Below, piece by piece: positions 62,803 through 64,000 of a stretch of 64,000 nt of DNA (the stretch's first letter is position 1; every line of letters begins with the position of its first letter). Origin of the DNA: Ehretia macrophylla (lineage: Eukaryota; Streptophyta; Magnoliopsida; Boraginales; Ehretiaceae); assembly GCA_037974665.1 (NCBI GenBank), contig CM075778.1:25982001-26046000 (forward strand). The letters are read 5' to 3'. Under the pieces are notes generated by a model. That model saw only the letters and a program-made list of their open reading frames with translations. It made no database searches and had not been told where the DNA came from. Made by a program: the position numbers and the translations under genes.

Positions 62803-64000
62803 TTTAGAGTTTGTATTTCGTGGCTGTTAGTGCATCTATCTCTTCGATCAAAGCTGATCTTGAAGCTACTCAATGCCTCATTTTGAGTTTATCCCTTGAT
62901 CATAGTCTTGTTAACAAGGAAACTGAATTGAGAAGACGACTAATAAAAGCTTTGACATATTAAGAATCCATGTTACAACAAAAAACAAGAGTCAATTGGC
63001 TTAAGGAATATGACCTTACGACAGCCTATTTCCAGAAAGTCACCAAAGAGCGGCAGGATAGAAACTCTATTTCCAATATTGTGGATAATGTACTTATTGC
63101 ACAGGAATTGGTTGGAAACTATGGTAGAAATCACACTAGCTCTAGATGCACCATCAAATTCAATATCATGAAGGCCAATGACTCAGTCAACTGGAAATTC
63201 ATCCAATAAATTCTTGCTTCTTTTGATCAATACGTATATTACTTCCTCATCTTATTCGATTATGATAAATGTTCAAATGAAGGGATTCTTTCAGGGGAAA
63301 AAGGCCTTAGACAAGGACACCCGATCTTGCCATATATCTTTATGATCATCATGGAGGTTTTATCTCAACTTCTTATTCGGTGTAGCAAGCTGAAGGGATT
63401 CGGTTTTCATCCCAAGTGCAAGAAAATCAAGCTCAACCACCTTGCCTTTTCGGATGATTTTCTCATCTTTTCTAAGGCCAACCCCAGTTCCATTGAACTC
63501 ATTAAGAAAACCATCAACATCTTCTTCAAGATGTCTGGTCGATAGTTTAGCACTGCCAAAAGTGAAATTTATTTTGCAGGATGCTCTGATAGCTGTAAGC
63601 ACTATATTTGTGAATCGTTGGGAGTTAAATAGGGTAGCCTACTTGTGTGGTACCTTGGTATTTCTTTGATAATTGGAAGACTGAATAAACTTACTTGTAG
63701 TGCTCTTGTTGCTAAAATCACAGCCAAGATTGATCATTGGACAACTAATTGGCTTTTTTATACAAGTAGATTACAACTCTTAACTCTATCCTGTAAAGCA
63801 TTACAGCTTATTGGTGTAATATTTTCATGCAACTGAAAGGGGTTATTGAAGAGATTGAAAGAAATTTTGCGGCTTATCGAAAGGTGGTGGCGATAGTGCC
63901 TGTTAGTCTAAATGAGCCTAAGAAAGGAGGTGAATTAGGCTTATGGAGGCAAATCACTACTTTAAAAGTTATTAAATTCGACTACTATATTCACTTATGC
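62803..64000 (+). pseudogene. LINE reverse-transcriptase fragment, unit 4 (cut by window end)
   Basis: Homologue of 46915-48115, with LIAQELVGNYGRNHTSSRC, KFNIMKANDSVNWKFI, LAFSDDFLIFSK and the same TAG after MSGR. A further stop (TAG in GTTAAATAGGGT) is private to this copy. Shared stops show that the LINE was dead before the units were copied. Confidence 0.8.

Larger units (their letters stand above)
49911..64000. repeat. Tandem array unit 4 (cut by window end)
   Basis: Fourth direct repeat. It carries the solo LTR like unit 2 and a spacer LINE like unit 3. The window ends where the unit 3 hairpin spacer would begin, so the array continues to the right. The stretch 52361-53091 matches 12866-13599 and holds no gene. 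Confidence 0.85.

Overview
The window looks like nuclear DNA of a flowering plant, most likely a eudicot. It is AT-rich, holds one clearly spliced gene of a plant-specific family (DUF538), a plant-only transcription factor family (NAC), and many decayed plant-type LTR retrotransposons, LINEs, hAT elements and MITEs. I cannot name the species from the sequence. I see no tRNA, rRNA, CRISPR array or bacterial-type operon.

Layout. 1-3,900: gene-free, AT-rich DNA with small degenerate repeats. 4,207-8,100 (+): a three-exon DUF538 gene coding for 178 aa, apparently intact. 8,101-10,400: intergenic DNA with a degenerate tandem repeat, a small GC-rich island and an unrecognised coding-like remnant. 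From about 10,400 to the right edge, the window is a direct tandem array of four 12.5-14 kb units; the fourth is cut by the window end.

Each unit holds, left to right: an intronless NAC gene on the minus strand, a minus-strand LINE 3'-end remnant just upstream of it, a minus-strand Ty1/copia element with two LTRs and the same 5-bp target duplication (TATCT), a non-autonomous hAT element, and a variable spacer. Because all four copia copies keep the same target duplication, the insertion came before the amplification. Later events mark single units: a Tourist-like MITE in the copia LTR of unit 1; a 2.1 kb solo LTR at the same site in units 2 and 4 only; a TRIM retrotransposon in the spacer of unit 2; a LINE fragment kept in spacers 3 and 4 but mostly deleted in spacer 1.

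NAC copies 1 (10,774-12,003) and 3 (36,312-37,541) have full 409-aa frames. Copy 2 (23,253-24,329) has an in-frame loss of 58 residues of the DNA-binding domain, filled with 6 residues copied from elsewhere in the gene. Copy 4 (50,283-51,483) is broken by a 29-bp deletion. The relationship among units changes along the unit: units 1/3 and 2/4 pair through the NAC 5' part and the copia element, but 2/3 pair in the following spacer. This points to unequal crossing over or gene conversion. The points most worth following are the array mosaicism, the templated filler in NAC copy 2, the TATA-box microsatellite that differs between copies, and a cluster of hairpins with paired base changes in the spacer repeat.
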